Shown: piece after piece, positions 24,864 through 33,580 of the stretch | Layout of the letters: each line of letters begins with the position of its first letter | Numbering within the stretch: position 1 is the stretch's first letter | From: SG-bin7 sp964498095 | GTDB taxonomy: Bacteria > Bdellovibrionota > Bdellovibrionia > Bdellovibrionales > SG-bin7 | NCBI GenBank assembly: GCA_964498095.1 | Contig: CAZCFY010000001.1 | Location: 356,914 to 420,913, forward strand | Reading direction: 5' to 3' | DNA length: 64,000 nucleotides | The notes under the pieces: model-generated | Seen by the model: only the letters and a program-made list of their open reading frames with translations | Told to the model about the DNA's origin: nothing | Databases searched by the model: none | Made by a program: the position numbers and the translations under genes

Positions 24864-24925
24864 ACAACTCCTTCATCAATGTTGGGACATTTCATTATTA
24901 AAATAAAAAAAGTTCAAGGAGTTGT
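24864..24925. repeat. 10-bp inverted repeat between ppiD and mreC
   Basis: ACAACTCCTT at 24864-24873 and its perfect complement AAGGAGTTGT at 24916-24925 flank the divergent control region. The left arm, read on the reverse strand, includes the ppiD ribosome site; the right arm overlaps the proposed mreC -35 box. A dyad of this placing could be a regulator site, or chance reuse of a ribosome-site sequence. Confidence 0.45.
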
Positions 24926-24949
24926 TAATTTTTTTCTCCGTGGTACTAT
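24922..24949 (+). promoter_or_regulatory. predicted promoter of mreCD-mrdA-rodA
   Basis: TTGTTA (24922-24927) and TACTAT (24944-24949) are separated by 16 bases, a reasonable sigma-70 promoter. Transcription would begin near 24956, one or two bases before the mreC ATG at 24958, which has no ribosome site. A leaderless or near-leaderless message is therefore possible. Confidence 0.45.
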
Positions 24950-24957
24950 CTAGTTAA

Positions 24958-25842
24958 ATGGGTCCATTCAACATTGATCTTCGACGTCTACTTTTGCTGT
25001 TGATGCTGGGAGCGATTCCCATCTTAGCGCTTAACACTCAGCGCCAGGCGACGGACTCAAAAGTTCTGGCGCCATTTGCCGCTGTCGTTTCTGCCGTGAC
25101 CAATTCTTACGCCAATTTTAGCCACGGCGTGCGCGAAACCGTTTCATTTTACCTAAATGTGATAAACATTAAGGCGCAAAACCAAACTTTAGCGGATGAA
25201 AACCGCGAACTCAAAGCCCGCCTCAGCCAGTTCGACGAAATCCTTAACGAGAATGAACGGCTTAATACGCTCTTAGATTTCAAAAAAAATGATCATTTGG
25301 ACTTATTGGCTGCACGCGTGATAGGCACTGATGTAAATCCAGATTATGATACAATTCGAATTAATCGTGGCACCCGCGATGGTTTGAAGCCATTCATGGC
25401 TGTAATTTCCACCGAAGGGGCCGTCGGTTATATTTTTCGCCCGCAAGCGAGTTCATCCCAAGTATTGCTCCTTTCTGACCGCAACTCCGTCATCGACGGC
25501 CACGTTCAACGCTCACGCGCCCGCGGACTCGTGGAAGGACACAGTCGGGATAAACTAAAAATGACCCATCTGCTACGTGCCGATGACGTCGTGGTTAACG
25601 ATATTGTCGTGACCAGTGGGATCAACCGCATTTTTCCTAAAGGCTTTCCGTTGGGAAAAGTGACCTCTGTCGAGAAAGATGCCTACGGCATTAGCCAGAA
25701 CGTTGAACTTGAGCCCACCGCCAATCCTTATAATCTTGACGAAGTTTTTGTCGTCAAACGCGTCGTTAAGGATTTTGAAGAAGAAGTGCCCGAAGAAAAT
25801 AAGGAACCTAATAAAGAAACCAAAGAAACAAAGGTTAAATAA
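24958..25842 (+). CDS. mreC: rod shape-determining protein MreC
   Basis: 294 residues: a short cytoplasmic start with LRRLLLLLMLGAIPILAL as the membrane helix, a periplasmic coiled coil (~65-105, NQTLADENRELKARLSQF), and the MreC double beta-barrel domain (AARVIGTDVNPDYDTIRINRG, in pieces; DGLKPFMAVI; GAVGYIF; VLLLSDRNSVIDG). The acidic Glu/Lys tail is poorly structured. MreC links the elongasome to PBP2 on the outer face of the inner membrane. It is first in an operon with mreD, mrdA and rodA, its stop overlapping the mreD start (TAATG). mreB is not next to it. Confidence 0.95.
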   Translation: MGPFNIDLRRLLLLLMLGAIPILALNTQRQATDSKVLAPFAAVVSAVTNSYANFSHGVRETVSFYLNVINIKAQNQTLADENRELKARLSQFDEILNENERLNTLLDFKKNDHLDLLAARVIGTDVNPDYDTIRINRGTRDGLKPFMAVISTEGAVGYIFRPQASSSQVLLLSDRNSVIDGHVQRSRARGLVEGHSRDKLKMTHLLRADDVVVNDIVVTSGINRIFPKGFPLGKVTSVEKDAYGISQNVELEPTANPYNLDEVFVVKRVVKDFEEEVPEENKEPNKETKETKVK

Positions 25843-26393
25843 TGCCCGCGATTATGCCCAAATCGAGCCAGCTTATTTCTAATCTTGCCATTACTTTGGC
25901 GTTGCTGTTGCTTCTGTGTCTCGCTCAGACAACGATGTGGTATCAAATTTTTTACCCCGTCCCCAATCCTAATTTATGGTTACCGGTTATCGTGTATTTT
26001 AGTTTGTACCGCACTTTTAAGCTCGGGGTCTCTAGTATCTATGTTTCAGGATTGTTTTTGGCCACGATGACGTCACAACCACTTTATCTTGTTTTACTAA
26101 ATCTTCTCTGTATTTATTTTGGTCTGCAAATTTTGCGGCTAAAGTTTTTTTGGGCCGGCACCGGCTATTTTGTCATGGTGTGTACCGCATCGATGGTGCT
26201 CTTACTTTTTTCTAATTGGTTACTTTCCATGAACTTCGAAAACAACTTTCTGCAGTACCCGCGCTGGAGCGCCTGGCTATTTCAACTTTTTTTAATGCCT
26301 TTCCTGGCCCCCGTTATTTACGCCATCTTTAGACGCGTCGACAGTTGGACCCAATTTCAAATTCCTAACGAATACGGATTTGATTCGTTATGA
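25842..26393 (+). CDS. mreD: rod shape-determining protein MreD
   Basis: A 183-residue polytopic membrane protein with about five hydrophobic helices (LITLALLLLLCLAQTTMWY-like start, VIYALFRR-like end). Size, hydrophobicity and position between mreC and the PBP2 gene identify it as MreD, whose sequence is poorly conserved in general. It acts in the inner-membrane elongation complex. The stop overlaps the mrdA start as ATGA, so all reading steps are coupled. Confidence 0.9.
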   Translation: MPAIMPKSSQLISNLAITLALLLLLCLAQTTMWYQIFYPVPNPNLWLPVIVYFSLYRTFKLGVSSIYVSGLFLATMTSQPLYLVLLNLLCIYFGLQILRLKFFWAGTGYFVMVCTASMVLLLFSNWLLSMNFENNFLQYPRWSAWLFQLFLMPFLAPVIYAIFRRVDSWTQFQIPNEYGFDSL

Positions 26394-28372
26394 GTACACT
26401 TTTAGACACCAACGAAGACACCCGGGACCTACAGCATCAGTGCCGCTTCCTCTACGCCCTCGTGGGCTTCGTTTTCATTATATTTTTTATCCGGCTTTGG
26501 TACCTGCAGGTGATCAGCGGCACGGAGCTGCGCTTTTTCTCGGAGCGCAATATTAGTAAAAAAACGACGATCGCCGCGGCCCGGGGAATCTTTTTTGATC
26601 GTGACGGTCAAGTGCTCGTCGACAATCTACCCGGCTCCGAAGTCACGATTACGCCACAATTTTTGACCAACCCCGAATCTACCTATCAAGCCCTAGGCAG
26701 CGTCTTAAAAATTTCGCCCAACGAAATCGCCGCCGACGTAACAAAAAGTAAAAGGAAAAACGGCCCCTTTGAACCCGTACGGATTAAAGAACATTTAACG
26801 TTGGAAGAAGTTTATCAGTTAAAACTTCTGCGTATCGATCATCCCGCCTTAAATATTAACGAGGTTATCTTACGCAACTATCCCTTAAAAGATAACGGGG
26901 CCCAGCTACTTGGATTTGTGGGCGAAGTCTCTAAAACACAACTTCCGGTTTTAAATAAGCGTTACAAAGAAATCCGCTTTAAACAAGGTGATCATATTGG
27001 CAAAAGAGGTCTAGAAAAATATCTAGACGAAGACGTGCGTGGGCGCGACGGCGTTCAGCATTTTGGAGTTGATGCCCGCGGCCGTGGCGCCGAATTTCTA
27101 AGCTCGGATTTACTCGAATCCATTCGGCGGTTCAATGCGATGCCGCTACAAGGACGAAACGTTCAGCTGACTATTGACCGCGAGGTGCAGGAAGCCGCCT
27201 TTAAGGCGTTCTCCGGCACCGGCCGCATCGGCGGACTTGTGGCCTTAAAGAATAACGGCGAGGTTCTCGCGTGGTTAAGCTCTCCCTCTTTTGATCCCAA
27301 TATTTTGTCGGCGGGCACGATTTCGCCGCAACTGTGGTCGCAATTAATTAATGATCCCTTTAATCCATTGACCGATAAAGTTATTCAAGGACACGCGGCA
27401 CCGGGATCTACGCTTAAGGCCATTGTTGCCCTCGCGGGTCTGCAGGAAAAAGTAATCACGCCGCAAACGACGGTTTTCTGTCCTGGCTCAATGAAGTTTG
27501 GGACCCGGCTCTATCACTGCGCCAGTAAAGGCGGCCACGGGAACGTGAGTTTGTTTCAAGCGATTGAACGTTCCTGCAATATTTATTTTTACAAATTGGG
27601 CTTGGCTTTGGACATCGATAAGATCGCGGAATATGCGTTCGCGCTGGGCTTAGGAAAAATCACTGGCATCGACCTGCATGGTGAAATCGCGGGGCGCGTG
27701 CCCACTAAAAGTTGGAAAGAAAATCTCACCGGAGAACCTTGGCAAGGCGGCGAAAACCTAAGTAATGCCATTGGCCAGGGTTTTATGCTCGCGACTCCCC
27801 TGCAAATGGCCTCGGCCTATTTGGCAATTGCCAACGACGGGGCCCTTTATCGTCCATTCATAATCAAAAAAATATTTGACTCCCAAAATAACGTCATTAA
27901 AGAATTTCACCCGACACTTATTCGAGACGTCAGTCAAAAAGATAGCCCCACGCCGATCAATAAGGAAAATTTCAAGCTCGTAAAAAAGGGTTTATGGCAG
28001 GTCGCTAACGGCGAGCAAGGTACCGCTCACTGGTGGAAAATTCCTGGCATAGAAATCGCCGGCAAAACCGGTACTGGGCAGTTATCAAATCTTTCTTTGG
28101 ATCAAGTTTACGCTAAATGTGAAGTTAAGCCTCTTAATCAACGGCATCACGGCTGGTTTGTCGCCTTTGCGCCCGCGCAAAATCCCGAAATTATAGTCGC
28201 GGCTCTCGCCGAACACTCATGTCACGGCAGCACGGGAGCGGCCCCCGTCGTAAGGGACATTATGAAGGCTTATTTTGATAAATATCATCCGGATTGGGTA
28301 AAAAATCCTAAAGCTACTCAAGCCGTTGTAAAAGAAGTCCCCGTCCCCCCCCGCGAAGAGGGAGAAGATTAG
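26390..28372 (+). CDS. mrdA: penicillin-binding protein 2 (peptidoglycan transpeptidase)
   Basis: 660 residues. One N-terminal membrane helix (LYALVGFVFIIFFIRLWYL) leads into the PBP dimerisation domain (AARGIFFDRDG..., LRNYPLKDNG) and the transpeptidase domain. The active-site motifs are S340-x-x-K343 in APGSTLKAI, S395-C-N in ERSCNIYF, and K559-T-G in IAGKTGTGQ. The protein cross-links peptidoglycan during side-wall growth and works with RodA, whose gene follows at one base. Length is near the usual 630. The C-terminus has an extra Pro/Glu-rich tail. Confidence 0.96.
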   Translation: MSTLLDTNEDTRDLQHQCRFLYALVGFVFIIFFIRLWYLQVISGTELRFFSERNISKKTTIAAARGIFFDRDGQVLVDNLPGSEVTITPQFLTNPESTYQALGSVLKISPNEIAADVTKSKRKNGPFEPVRIKEHLTLEEVYQLKLLRIDHPALNINEVILRNYPLKDNGAQLLGFVGEVSKTQLPVLNKRYKEIRFKQGDHIGKRGLEKYLDEDVRGRDGVQHFGVDARGRGAEFLSSDLLESIRRFNAMPLQGRNVQLTIDREVQEAAFKAFSGTGRIGGLVALKNNGEVLAWLSSPSFDPNILSAGTISPQLWSQLINDPFNPLTDKVIQGHAAPGSTLKAIVALAGLQEKVITPQTTVFCPGSMKFGTRLYHCASKGGHGNVSLFQAIERSCNIYFYKLGLALDIDKIAEYAFALGLGKITGIDLHGEIAGRVPTKSWKENLTGEPWQGGENLSNAIGQGFMLATPLQMASAYLAIANDGALYRPFIIKKIFDSQNNVIKEFHPTLIRDVSQKDSPTPINKENFKLVKKGLWQVANGEQGTAHWWKIPGIEIAGKTGTGQLSNLSLDQVYAKCEVKPLNQRHHGWFVAFAPAQNPEIIVAALAEHSCHGSTGAAPVVRDIMKAYFDKYHPDWVKNPKATQAVVKEVPVPPREEGED

Positions 28373-28373
28373 A

Positions 28374-29498
28374 ATGGGTATTTTTAGTGGCCTTAGCGTT
28401 CAGGAGCGCAACTTTACAAAACGCGTTGATTGGAGCTTCGTCTTATATATTCTCGCTTTAAATTTCGTGGGACTTATTAATCTTTATAGTGCTACCCACG
28501 GAATTTCTGGTAACTACAACCGGCTTTTTTACGGTCAACTCGTTTGGATTAGCTTGGGATGGATTATATTTTTCTCTTTGACGTTTCTAAACTACGACAT
28601 TATCCGCCGCCTAGCCGCGCCCTTCTTTATTGTTAATCTCGTTCTATTGGGACTCGTCCCTTTTATCGGAAAGTCTTATTACGGCGCCAAACGGTGGCTT
28701 GATTTGGGAGTTTCAAGTTACCAGCCCTCAGAAACCATGAAGCTAGCGCTCATATTCTTTTTGGCAAAATATTTAGCCACGCGGTCCAAAGTGGACGGCC
28801 TGGGGATATTAGATTTAATTTTTCCGGCGCTTGTCGTGGGCATTCCCTTTGGTCTTATCGCTAAGCAACCCGATCTGGGCACCGCGCTGCTTGTTGGATT
28901 TATTGGTGCGTCCATGATTTTGTTTGTTGGCGTCCGCAAATATATCATTGTACTTGGAATTGTAATCGGTACCGCAGTTTCTTATTTGGCATGGAGTTTC
29001 GCTTTAAAGGAATACCAAAAAAGCCGCATCGAAACTTTTCTTGATCCTGGTAAAGATCCCCGCGGTAGCGGTTACAATAGTATTCAGTCAAAAATTGCCG
29101 TGGGTTCCGGGCGAATTTTAGGAAAGGGCTTTCGCAAGGGCACGCAATCGCAACTTGAATTTTTACCTGAGCGCCACACTGATTTTATTTTTAGCGTGCT
29201 TAGCGAAGAGCACGGTTTTATCGGTTCGGTGACAACGATTGGATTATTCTCAATTTTATTTTTAATGGGTATTCGCATCGCCAGCCAAGCTAAGGATCGC
29301 TTTGGCGTACTTGTCGTCGTCGGTTGTATGAGTTACTTATTTGGACACATGCTCATAAATATTGGCATGGTGATTGGCTTACTGCCCATTGTGGGAATAC
29401 CCTTGCCGCTACTGTCTTATGGCGGATCAAGCCTTTTTACAACAATGGTTTGTTTGGGAATTACCTCCAGCGTGTCGTACAGAAAATTCCTCTTCTAA
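28374..29498 (+). CDS. rodA: RodA peptidoglycan glycosyltransferase (SEDS family)
   Basis: 374 residues with about ten membrane helices and hallmark SEDS segments: GAKRWLDLG, QPSETMKLALI, KQPDLGTALL, the ARG-like loop SGYNSIQSKIAVGSG, FLPERHTDFIFSVLSEE and LPLLSYGGSS. RodA polymerises glycan strands from lipid II and pairs with PBP2. It is the last gene of the shape operon; the next gene, thioredoxin, converges 46 bases further on, and I see no clear stem-loop terminator between them. Confidence 0.96.
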   Translation: MGIFSGLSVQERNFTKRVDWSFVLYILALNFVGLINLYSATHGISGNYNRLFYGQLVWISLGWIIFFSLTFLNYDIIRRLAAPFFIVNLVLLGLVPFIGKSYYGAKRWLDLGVSSYQPSETMKLALIFFLAKYLATRSKVDGLGILDLIFPALVVGIPFGLIAKQPDLGTALLVGFIGASMILFVGVRKYIIVLGIVIGTAVSYLAWSFALKEYQKSRIETFLDPGKDPRGSGYNSIQSKIAVGSGRILGKGFRKGTQSQLEFLPERHTDFIFSVLSEEHGFIGSVTTIGLFSILFLMGIRIASQAKDRFGVLVVVGCMSYLFGHMLINIGMVIGLLPIVGIPLPLLSYGGSSLFTTMVCLGITSSVSYRKFLF

Positions 29499-29544
29499 CA
29501 CGCCGGGTTCGTATTGAAACTTGGTGTCCCGTTGGCGAGCTGGT

Positions 29545-29871
29545 TTATATATATTTATTGAGCGCCGTGACGATAGAATCTTTAGGATGATTACCAACCA
29601 TTTTTTCCATCTGGCGGCCATCTTTAAAAATAATCATGGTCGGAATGGAAACGACGCCAAATTTCGACGCGACATTTGGGTTATCGTCGACATTTACTTT
29701 GCGCACATCAAGTTTTCCTTTAAGTTCTTCGGCAATTTCTTCTAACTTTGGCGCTAGAGCACGACAAGGCGGACACCATTCGGCCCAGAAATCTACGAGT
29801 ACCGGCGTTGATGATTTAAGTACGTCATTCTCAAAGTTAGAATCAGTTGTTTCACGTGTGAATGCACCCAT
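29545..29871 (-). CDS. trxA: thioredoxin with WCPPC active site
   Basis: A 108-residue thioredoxin starting after GGAGG. The fold is clear: DSNFENDVLKSSTPVLVDFWA, active site WCPPC, cis-Pro loop VVSIPTMIIFKDG. The usual bacterial TrxA motif is WCGPC; here Gly is replaced by Pro, which in related proteins shifts redox potential. It is expected to be cytoplasmic as no signal is present, and to reduce protein disulfides with thioredoxin reductase. Confidence 0.93.
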   Translation of the reverse strand: MGAFTRETTDSNFENDVLKSSTPVLVDFWAEWCPPCRALAPKLEEIAEELKGKLDVRKVNVDDNPNVASKFGVVSIPTMIIFKDGRQMEKMVGNHPKDSIVTALNKYI

Positions 29872-30043
29872 GCTTTATCCTCCGCGATATAGCACTTTAA
29901 TCATAAATATTTTTTTGCGCAAATGGTTATCTGTGCTTCATATTGAGGCAAAATGTCTAGATGTCTCGATTTTAGTCCTAGCGCGGCGCCAAATTTCCAC
30001 AGCCAACAATCATTTTTCTCCAGATTTTTCCGATAAATAATCA

Positions 30044-31969
30044 ATGGCTGCGAAGAAAATTCTTATCGTTGATGACGATAGATCCATTGGTGAATCTTTA
30101 GGTAAGGCCTTACTTAAAAAAGGCTTTGAGCCCGTGGTTTGCGGTAAAGCCAACGATGCCCTGGAAAAGCTTAAACTCGCCGAATATAAGGCCATATTTT
30201 TGGACTGCATGTTACCGCAATTAAGCGGCGTAGAGCTTGGCGCAAAAATCTCGCAGGAAAATTTGTCCGAGGCGCCCATTTATCTCATGAGCGGTATCTA
30301 CAAGGATAAGCGTTACATCCGCGAGGCTGTAGCCAAATCCCACGCGACCGATTTTATTACCAAACCGTTTAATCTCGAAGAAATCTTCAAGCTTATAAGC
30401 AAAAATTCTGGTGATGCCGTTGAGCATTCACGCCCTCCTCTGTTCCGAATTTTTTCTTCTCCAGATGCTACGAGCGAAGATATCCTGCGCGCGATTGACA
30501 CTACCGATTCCGTTCACGGTTTTGAATTACCGATCATTTACTCATTTTTGCTCGACGCAAAAGTCACGGGCCGCCTGCAAGTCCAAGAGGCCGGTGGCGA
30601 TAATTATTTAATTTCTTTTTTGAACGGTAAAATTGTTAACGTCGAAACCAATCACAAGCAGTCATTTCTCGGCGTACTTCTTATCGAAAAGGGATATTGC
30701 ACAAAAGAGCAAGTCGAAGCGACTTTAGCGGAAAAAAGTCAGAAGCGCTTGGGTCAAAGACTCATGGAAGCTAACGTCATCAGCCCCCATTCCATTTTAG
30801 AGGTCATGGCAGATCAGCTAGTTATCCGCTTAAGTAAAACCGTGTGGGATACTTCGGTATCCGCGAATTTCACGATGACCGAAGACGTAAACGACGAGCC
30901 CGGCGTTGAAGGGGAAACTTTTCACCAATTACTTCATGATTGGATGTATTCAAAAATTCCATTCCCGTGGTTAAAGGCGTTTTATGTAACTTGGATGGAT
31001 CAGCCCCTACGGCAAGGTCCTAATGAAAGCAAAATGGCCGACGCCTTCTCGCTTTCGGTTTTTAAACGATTACCGAATTTTGACAAACTTGTTCTGTCGG
31101 GACGCACTGTCGACCGCCTCCTCACTGATGGTAATTTTAGCGAACGTGATTTTTTTACCGCCATTCACTACCTGGCCACCCGCCGCATGATTTGCTTTGG
31201 CAATAAAGAAGAAAAAATAAATTACGAAAGCACCTTGGCGCGTTTACAAAGAATGAAGAAGGAATTTCATGGCAAGGATTTCTTTGAACTCCTCAATGTC
31301 AGCCGCAATGCCCGTGACGCCGAAATTAAACAGGCTTATCATGAGCTCGCCAAAACATTCCATCCGGACCGTTTATCCAAGGATGCTCCCGTTCCGGTGC
31401 GGCAATTAACGCAAGAGATTTTTGGTTTGATCTCTACGGCCTTCAATTCTTTAAAAGACAGTGATTCGCGCAAAAGTTATATTCGCCAGTTGGAAGTCGG
31501 CCGCGCCGAAGATCTACTTGCTGCGGAGGCGATTTTTGAACGCGGCAAACAACTTTTAAAGTCCGGACAAGCAAAACAGGCCTTGGATTGCTTCAATCTC
31601 GCCTTAGAAAAAAAATTCGTGCGGCCCGCCTTAAATTTACATCGTATTTGGTCTCTAATCCGCCTTTATGAAGGCGGCGACAAAACCGTAAAGGTGCGCG
31701 AGCTCGATATTGCTCTAGACGAAATCCCCCCCGAAGATCGCCACGACAGCCTCTATTTCTTTGTTAAAGGCCTATTTTTGAAGTCCGTCGGCACACTTGA
31801 TCAAGCGAAATCCTATTTTGACCGCGCCATTGCCGTTGACCCCGATTTCATCGAAGCCCGCCGCGAAATCAACGTCATGCGCTTAAAAAGCGAGACCACC
31901 TCTCATGGCGTCTCCAATATCCTAAAAGCCGATATTGGCACTTTATTATTTGGGAAGAAGAAAAAATAG
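30044..31969 (+). CDS. receiver-DUF4388-DnaJ-TPR fusion protein
   Basis: One 641-residue chain. Residues 1-120 are a complete receiver domain: acidic DDD at 10-12, phosphoacceptor D55 in IFLDCML, K108 in ITKPF. Residues ~160-290 resemble DUF4388 (GRLQVQEAGGDNYLISF, LGVLLIEKGYCTKEQVEATL). A J domain follows (~405-480) with FFELLNVSRNARDAEIKQAY and the HPD motif in FHPDRLS, so it should stimulate an Hsp70. The C-terminal ~130 residues contain TPR-like helices (AEAIFERGKQLLKSGQAKQAL, AKSYFDRAIAVDPDF). The set suggests phosphorylation-controlled chaperone recruitment; such fusions occur in delta-type bacteria. No kinase gene is adjacent. All motifs look functional. Confidence 0.85.
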   Translation: MAAKKILIVDDDRSIGESLGKALLKKGFEPVVCGKANDALEKLKLAEYKAIFLDCMLPQLSGVELGAKISQENLSEAPIYLMSGIYKDKRYIREAVAKSHATDFITKPFNLEEIFKLISKNSGDAVEHSRPPLFRIFSSPDATSEDILRAIDTTDSVHGFELPIIYSFLLDAKVTGRLQVQEAGGDNYLISFLNGKIVNVETNHKQSFLGVLLIEKGYCTKEQVEATLAEKSQKRLGQRLMEANVISPHSILEVMADQLVIRLSKTVWDTSVSANFTMTEDVNDEPGVEGETFHQLLHDWMYSKIPFPWLKAFYVTWMDQPLRQGPNESKMADAFSLSVFKRLPNFDKLVLSGRTVDRLLTDGNFSERDFFTAIHYLATRRMICFGNKEEKINYESTLARLQRMKKEFHGKDFFELLNVSRNARDAEIKQAYHELAKTFHPDRLSKDAPVPVRQLTQEIFGLISTAFNSLKDSDSRKSYIRQLEVGRAEDLLAAEAIFERGKQLLKSGQAKQALDCFNLALEKKFVRPALNLHRIWSLIRLYEGGDKTVKVRELDIALDEIPPEDRHDSLYFFVKGLFLKSVGTLDQAKSYFDRAIAVDPDFIEARREINVMRLKSETTSHGVSNILKADIGTLLFGKKKK

Positions 31970-31988
31970 ACCTTGGCGCTCTTAAATT

Positions 31989-33395
31989 CTAATCGATCTT
32001 AAAATGTTCCGCGAATATCATAATCGCTCCCAGAAATAATAAAATCGCTGCGGCGGAAGTAAATATTTTAAGTTTACGGAATTTTCTAAATTTAGTGGAC
32101 TCAAATTTGGAAACGACAGACTGACGGAAGTGATATTCATCATGAATGGATTTTTCCACGACACTACGAATGAGTTTTTGATCATCGACTCTAAATCCCA
32201 TATGCATACTGAGCTGCTGAAAGATATCATGTGAAATCTGATCCACTTGCGCGCTTCGGCGCTCGTTTTCTATCTTTTCATCCTGGATCTGGCGAAGTCT
32301 TCGCAGCTTATTTTCGTACTCCAGCCGGTCAGTCATGCGGGCATGTTCCAGCGCCTTTTGCCGCTCATATTCGAGTTCGGCTTTTTTCTGCACCTGTTGT
32401 AGCTCTCTTTGCTCTGTTTCACGCAGTTTTCCCAGGTTGTCCTTGACCTCGGCCACTTCCCTTGTGAGCTGCACGTTTTTTTCCGTAAGATCAATGGACA
32501 TTTTTTCGTGTTGCCGCTGGGATTCGAGGGCTTTCTGCATATCTTCTCTTGCCTGCTTTACCTCCAACAGACATCTTTCAAGTTCACTTTGGGTTGATGC
32601 CTGTTCACTTTTTACGGCGTTCAACTCTTTAAGGGCGCTTTTGAGTTCTAACTTTGATTGCTCATAATCTCTTTGGGCGGCTTCGATGCTCGTTTCGAGG
32701 TCGGCTCTCTTCGCATCCTCTTCTTCGTACGCGGCAAAGGCCAGCGCCCGCTTTTCATTTAAAGAATTAACTTCGTCCTGTAAGGCGAAAATCTTGTTCT
32801 TTAAATCGGTTTCCTCTTTTAGGGCCTCTTCAATCGCGGCGCGAATATTTTCTTCGTATTGACGGCGCGCCTTTACCAAAATTTCGGACGCCTCCTGCTG
32901 AGCGATTTCAACCGTATGAGCGGCGCGGCTATCCGAAGCCATGGCTACTTTTAGCTTTTCATACGCCTGCTTTTTTATGGCGTCCGCGTCGGCGTGGGCT
33001 TCTTTTAAAATATCATCCTTTTGTTCGGCGGGCCTAATCTCCTGCTGAAAAAGTTCAATGCAAAGCGCCTTATCAAATCCGCCAGTGAGTATAACTTCAC
33101 CGGATTTATAAGGAAACGGATTGGTCCCTTCAATAACCCGGCCACTCACCGTGACCTCAATGGCAGCTTCTAATTTTTGGATGAAAATTTTGTTGTCGGC
33201 AAACGTTACCTTTAAATGCAAAGGCGCAATGGCTTTGTTGCGGATTATGAGGTCCGCGTCTTTTGAGCTGCCGATAGTAAATTCTTTTTTGTGAAAATGG
33301 TGGCGTACAGTCGCACCCCGACCATCAATGCGAAAATTTTCCGTGGAATGTTGAGAAAATAAAGTCGCACAAAAAACCTGTTGGCTTTTACGCAT
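31989..33395 (-). CDS. FHA domain, long coiled coil and C-terminal membrane anchor protein
   Basis: The ATG at 33395, after GGGGGA, gives 468 residues. The N-terminal ~110 residues look like an FHA domain (RGATVRHHFHKKEFTIGSSKDADLII, in parts; IAPLHLKVTFADNKIFI), which binds phosphothreonine. Residues ~125-390 form an almost uninterrupted acidic/basic coiled coil. A basic segment (KFRKFRKLKIF) and a single membrane helix (SAAAILLFLGAIMIF) close the protein. This is a tail-anchored signalling scaffold. Its position next to the receiver-J protein may mean shared duty. Function unknown. Confidence 0.75.
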   Translation of the reverse strand: MRKSQQVFCATLFSQHSTENFRIDGRGATVRHHFHKKEFTIGSSKDADLIIRNKAIAPLHLKVTFADNKIFIQKLEAAIEVTVSGRVIEGTNPFPYKSGEVILTGGFDKALCIELFQQEIRPAEQKDDILKEAHADADAIKKQAYEKLKVAMASDSRAAHTVEIAQQEASEILVKARRQYEENIRAAIEEALKEETDLKNKIFALQDEVNSLNEKRALAFAAYEEEDAKRADLETSIEAAQRDYEQSKLELKSALKELNAVKSEQASTQSELERCLLEVKQAREDMQKALESQRQHEKMSIDLTEKNVQLTREVAEVKDNLGKLRETEQRELQQVQKKAELEYERQKALEHARMTDRLEYENKLRRLRQIQDEKIENERRSAQVDQISHDIFQQLSMHMGFRVDDQKLIRSVVEKSIHDEYHFRQSVVSKFESTKFRKFRKLKIFTSAAAILLFLGAIMIFAEHFKID

Positions 33396-33580
33396 TTCGT
33401 CCCCCGGTATCTGCCCTATAGGGAGCAATCGACGTGCCAGACGCTGCTTACTGCTTACCCGAATTCTTTGGTTTTTGACTAGAGAATTATCAAGCGTCTA
33501 AAAGTCATCACAAGAACTTGAATCTCAATTTGATACGAGTTCAAAGTAAACGCTCACTGCGGTCTTGCCCTAGACGTGCA

